Source of the DNA: an uncultured Collinsella sp.
GTDB taxonomy: Bacteria; Actinomycetota; Coriobacteriia; Coriobacteriales; Coriobacteriaceae
NCBI GenBank assembly: GCA_902489775.1
Contig: CABUBH010000001.1
Span: 1 to 64,000, forward strand
Reading direction: 5' to 3'
DNA length: 64,000 bases
A program made the translations under genes and the position numbers. Below the pieces are notes generated by a model that was given only the letters and a program-made list of their open reading frames with translations, did no database searches and had not been told where the DNA came from. Positions 62,051 through 64,000 of the stretch are shown here, in pieces (position 1 is the stretch's first letter; each line of letters begins with the position of its first letter).

Positions 62051-62431
62051 CTATTCGTCGCTGCCCGGTTTGCGACGGTTGGCCTTTTTAATGGCGTTGA
62101 AGTGCTTGTCATTGAGCCTGCGCTGGCGTGAGCGCTGAGGCACCTTGGTCTTTACGCGTCGGCGCGGTGGACGCCCGCGACGCTCAAGCTCAGCGCGCAG
62201 CTTACGCAGGCAGCTGCTACGGTTTTGGAACTGACTGCGGCTCTCGCGCGCTGTCACGGTAATCCCCGAAGGGATATGTTTCATGCGTACCGCCGAGTCC
62301 GTCGTGTTCACGCCCTGTCCGCCCGGACCTGTCGCGCGAAACACCTGCACCTCGCAATCGCGCGCCAACTCCTCGACCGACATCTCGGCATAGCGCGCAT
62401 ACTCGCGCCATCCCATCTTGTTCTCATCCAT
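62051..62431 (-). CDS. arfB: ArfB-like peptidyl-tRNA hydrolase (RF-1 domain, ribosome rescue)
   Basis: A 126-residue stand-alone RF-1 catalytic domain. ATGPGGQGVNTTDSAVRM holds the GGQ motif that hydrolyses peptidyl-tRNA; a codon-recognition domain is absent. The C-terminal 40 residues are strongly basic (RRRVKTKVPQRSRQRR) and would enter the empty mRNA channel of stalled ribosomes, as in YaeJ/ArfB (140 residues). GGGAGGTG precedes the ATG at 62431. Just upstream is the xpt terminator. Confidence 0.85.
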   Translation of the reverse strand: MDENKMGWREYARYAEMSVEELARDCEVQVFRATGPGGQGVNTTDSAVRMKHIPSGITVTARESRSQFQNRSSCLRKLRAELERRGRPPRRRVKTKVPQRSRQRRLNDKHFNAIKKANRRKPGSDE

Positions 62432-62449
62432 ATCAACACCTCCCCTCAT

Positions 62450-62485
62450 AAAAAATGTGACAAAGGGAAAGTCCCTTTGTCACAT
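62450..62485 (-). terminator. Terminator of xpt
   Basis: A 14-bp perfect stem (62455-62468 with 62472-62485, loop of three) built on GTGACAAAGGGA, followed on the minus strand by TTTTTT. It lies 28 bases past the xpt stop and only 19 bases before the ArfB start. Confidence 0.9.
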
Positions 62486-62512
62486 CGCATACCAATCGCT
62501 TGTGTTGCGCGC

Positions 62513-63091
62513 TTAGGCGAAGGTGATCTCGCCGGTATCGCAGTCCATATCGGCGATGCGGGCTAGGCTCTCAACGCGGAAGCCGCGCTCGCGGAGCTTA
62601 TCGCCACCGCCCTGGAAGCCCTTCTCCACCGCAATGCCAATGCCGGATACCTCGGCACCTGCGGCCTCGCAGATCTTGGTAAGACCCTCGAGCGCGCAGC
62701 CGTTGGCCAGGAAGTCGTCGATAATCAGGACCTTGTCGCCCTCGGACAGGAAGCGCTTGCCAACGATGACCGGGTACTCCTTCTGCTTGGTAAAGGAATA
62801 GATGGTCGTGGCATACTGCTCGCCGTCGAGGTTGATGGACTGTGCCTTCTTGGCAAAGACCACCGGCACGCCGCCAAAATGCTGGGCTGCAATGCAGGCC
62901 ATACCAATGCCCGAAGCCTCGATCGTCAGGATCTTGTTGATCTCGACACCCTCGAACAGACGGGCCCACTCGGCACCCATGTGGTCGAACAGCTCAACGT
63001 CGCACTGGTGGTTGAGGAAGGCATCAACCTTAAGGACGTTACCGGCCTTTACGATGCCGTCATGGCGAATACGATCCTCAAGCTCCTGCAT
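62513..63091 (-). CDS. xpt: Xanthine phosphoribosyltransferase
   Basis: A 192-residue purine salvage enzyme converting xanthine and PRPP to XMP. The PRPP loop is KVLIIDDFLANGCAL, with LTIEASGIGMACIAA upstream and FAKKAQSIN between, matching Xpt. Length as in B. subtilis (194). No purine riboswitch core was found upstream; instead the 376-base gap 63092-63468 holds two large hairpin structures. Has its own terminator. Confidence 0.92.
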   Translation of the reverse strand: MQELEDRIRHDGIVKAGNVLKVDAFLNHQCDVELFDHMGAEWARLFEGVEINKILTIEASGIGMACIAAQHFGGVPVVFAKKAQSINLDGEQYATTIYSFTKQKEYPVIVGKRFLSEGDKVLIIDDFLANGCALEGLTKICEAAGAEVSGIGIAVEKGFQGGGDKLRERGFRVESLARIADMDCDTGEITFA

Positions 63092-63219
63092 GGCGCAACC
63101 CCTTCTCGCGGCAACGATACCGCGCGATTAATAAACGTTGTTCGATAGTCTACCACGGACCTACCCCCGCCCGCCCCACAAGCCTCGTCGCACCATAAAG
63201 CCGCAAGACCAGTCAATTT

Positions 63220-63267
63220 GGGACGGGGCTCTTTTGACTACCTTTATGAGCCCTTTTCCTCCGTCCC
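63220..63267. repeat. Bipartite hairpin upstream of xpt
   Basis: Two stacked stems, GGGACG/CGTCCC (63220-63225 with 63262-63267) and GGGCTC/GAGCCC (63226-63231 with 63248-63253), with an 8-base bulge on one side. No T-run. Possibly part of a dispersed element or of the xpt leader. Confidence 0.5.
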
Positions 63268-63290
63268 CGGGGGATCATTCGGCGATGCTC

Positions 63291-63450
63291 GCCACGAAAT
63301 CGGCCCATTTACTACGTTTAACCCGACACCCACGTCCATACCCCCGACTTTCAAAAACCGGCAGGCTCTCTACCTGCGCTTTTGTTTTTACCAATTGCGC
63401 TATGGTTGGAGCCGCGCGGTCAAACGTAGTAGATGGGCGTGTTTCGTGGC
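63291..63450. repeat. Long imperfect inverted repeat with an embedded plus-strand terminator
   Basis: The left arm 63291-63325 and right arm 63415-63450 match as imperfect inverted repeats, sharing GCCACGAAA, CCCAT and CTACTACGTTT in the same order. Inside, GCAGG/CCTGC (63361-63365 with 63373-63377) is followed by GCTTTTGTTTTT, a good plus-strand terminator. It may be a MITE-like element or encode a structured small RNA. Confidence 0.65.
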
Positions 63451-63468
63451 GGACGCCCCCCAGAAACG

Positions 63469-64000
63469 CTAATGCCGGGCGCGCGTCCTCACCAAACGTA
63501 CCAATGTGAGCGCAAAGCCCACGGTAGCAACCGCCATCAGCACGTAGAATACCAAACGGAAGCCAAAGAGGAACACGTCCGGACGACCCGCCGCATAGCT
63601 CGTGACCGTCTCACCTATTACCGCACTCGTCTGTCCATACAGGATGCGCGACGCCGCCGTAATACCCAGCGCTATGCCCGCATAGCGCGCCAAGCTGCTC
63701 AAGCTGCCCGCAAAGCCAAGCGCCTCACGCGGAGCCGAACCCATATACAGCGAATTATTGGGACTCTGGAAGATCGACGTGCCGCACGACATAAACGCGA
63801 CGCAGCACACAATCATCAAGATGGAAGAGTGCTCGTCAAGCGTGCTCACCGCAAAGAGACCGCACACGTACACGCCCAGGCCAACGGCCGTGGGCGCTTC
63901 ACAACCAACACGGTCGGACACCGAGCCCGAAAGCGGGCCCACAAAGGCATTCACGACCGGCATCGCCAAAAACAACAGGCCGGAGATATCGGAGCCAAAG
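63469..64000 (-). CDS. MFS transporter, C-terminal part (start outside window)
   Basis: At least 177 residues of a major facilitator protein; the frame is open to the window edge. Five or more membrane segments are visible, with GPLSGSVSDRVG, the GxxxDRxG motif between helices, and SIFQSPNNSLYMGSAPREALGFAGSLSSLARYAG. That last stretch resembles drug-efflux (DHA2/EmrB-like) transporters, where the DSxxGxA-like segment surrounds a pore helix. The C-terminus is short and basic. The substrate cannot be told. Confidence 0.8.
   Translation of the reverse strand, partial: FGSDISGLLFLAMPVVNAFVGPLSGSVSDRVGCEAPTAVGLGVYVCGLFAVSTLDEHSSILMIVCCVAFMSCGTSIFQSPNNSLYMGSAPREALGFAGSLSSLARYAGIALGITAASRILYGQTSAVIGETVTSYAAGRPDVFLFGFRLVFYVLMAVATVGFALTLVRLVRTRARH

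Noticed and set aside
63092..63468. Purine riboswitch upstream of xpt
   Set aside because: The conserved three-way junction bases of the guanine/xanthine aptamers were not found on the minus strand; other hairpins occupy the region.

Overview
The window looks like a chromosome segment from an anaerobic gut actinobacterium of the Coriobacteriia, most likely Collinsella or a close relative. This is inferred from the high GC content, the strong third-position GC bias (which creates very long shadow ORFs), the mix of a formate hydrogenlyase with selenium and molybdenum genes, and a huge sortase-anchored surface protein. Nearly everything lies on the minus strand. The exceptions are a toxin-antitoxin pair, a CLC antiporter and a lipid kinase.

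Layout. 1-3646: selenium-dependent-type molybdenum hydroxylase (fused 2Fe-2S/Mo subunit, cut by the window edge, plus FAD subunit). 3877-5232: glutamate dehydrogenase. 5489-10354: DUF3343 protein, mobA, tRNA-Sec (selC), selB and selA. 10431-12548: orphan molybdopterin oxidoreductase. 12671-28080: a complete formate hydrogenlyase-2-type cluster (transcribed order hydN, fdhF, hyfABCDEFGHI, hycH, hycI, formate channel). FdhF is read through an in-frame UGA at codon 140. 28507-30426: PIN toxin-antitoxin pair and a nuclease/AbiEi-like protein bracketed by hairpin repeats. 30761-30917: tRNA-Gly and tRNA-Pro. 31009-32367: brnQ. 32486-45418: a 4310-residue LADTG-anchored adhesin. 45546-53436: a minus-strand cluster of two 2-hydroxyacyl-CoA-dehydratase/double-cubane-type proteins, their activase, a glycosyltransferase overlapping selD, selD itself (with Sec at codon 17), yedF, a second DUF3343 protein and an EF2568-type cysteine desulfurase-like enzyme. 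53867-59283: modABC and moeA-mogA. 59493-64000: CLC-F-like antiporter, diacylglycerol kinase-like protein, ArfB-like release factor, xpt and an MFS fragment.

The genes form one metabolic theme. ModABC imports molybdate, and MogA, MoeA and MobA build the cofactor. SelD makes selenophosphate, while SelA, SelB and tRNA-Sec insert selenocysteine into FdhF and SelD. FdhF and the Hyf complex turn formate into CO2 and H2. YedF, the DUF3343 proteins and the EF2568-like enzyme are the known genomic companions of labile-selenium molybdenum hydroxylases, such as the pair at the left edge.

The most unusual finding is the 45.5-53.4 kb cluster, which joins a double-cubane reductase system and a glycosyltransferase to selenophosphate synthesis. 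Other unexplained structures are a five-copy palindromic hairpin family with compensatory changes, a two-copy structured element behind each double-cubane gene, a 12-bp inverted repeat that can hide the adhesin's ribosome binding site, and a long imperfect inverted repeat upstream of xpt. All family names rest on reading motifs and neighbours; no database search was run.
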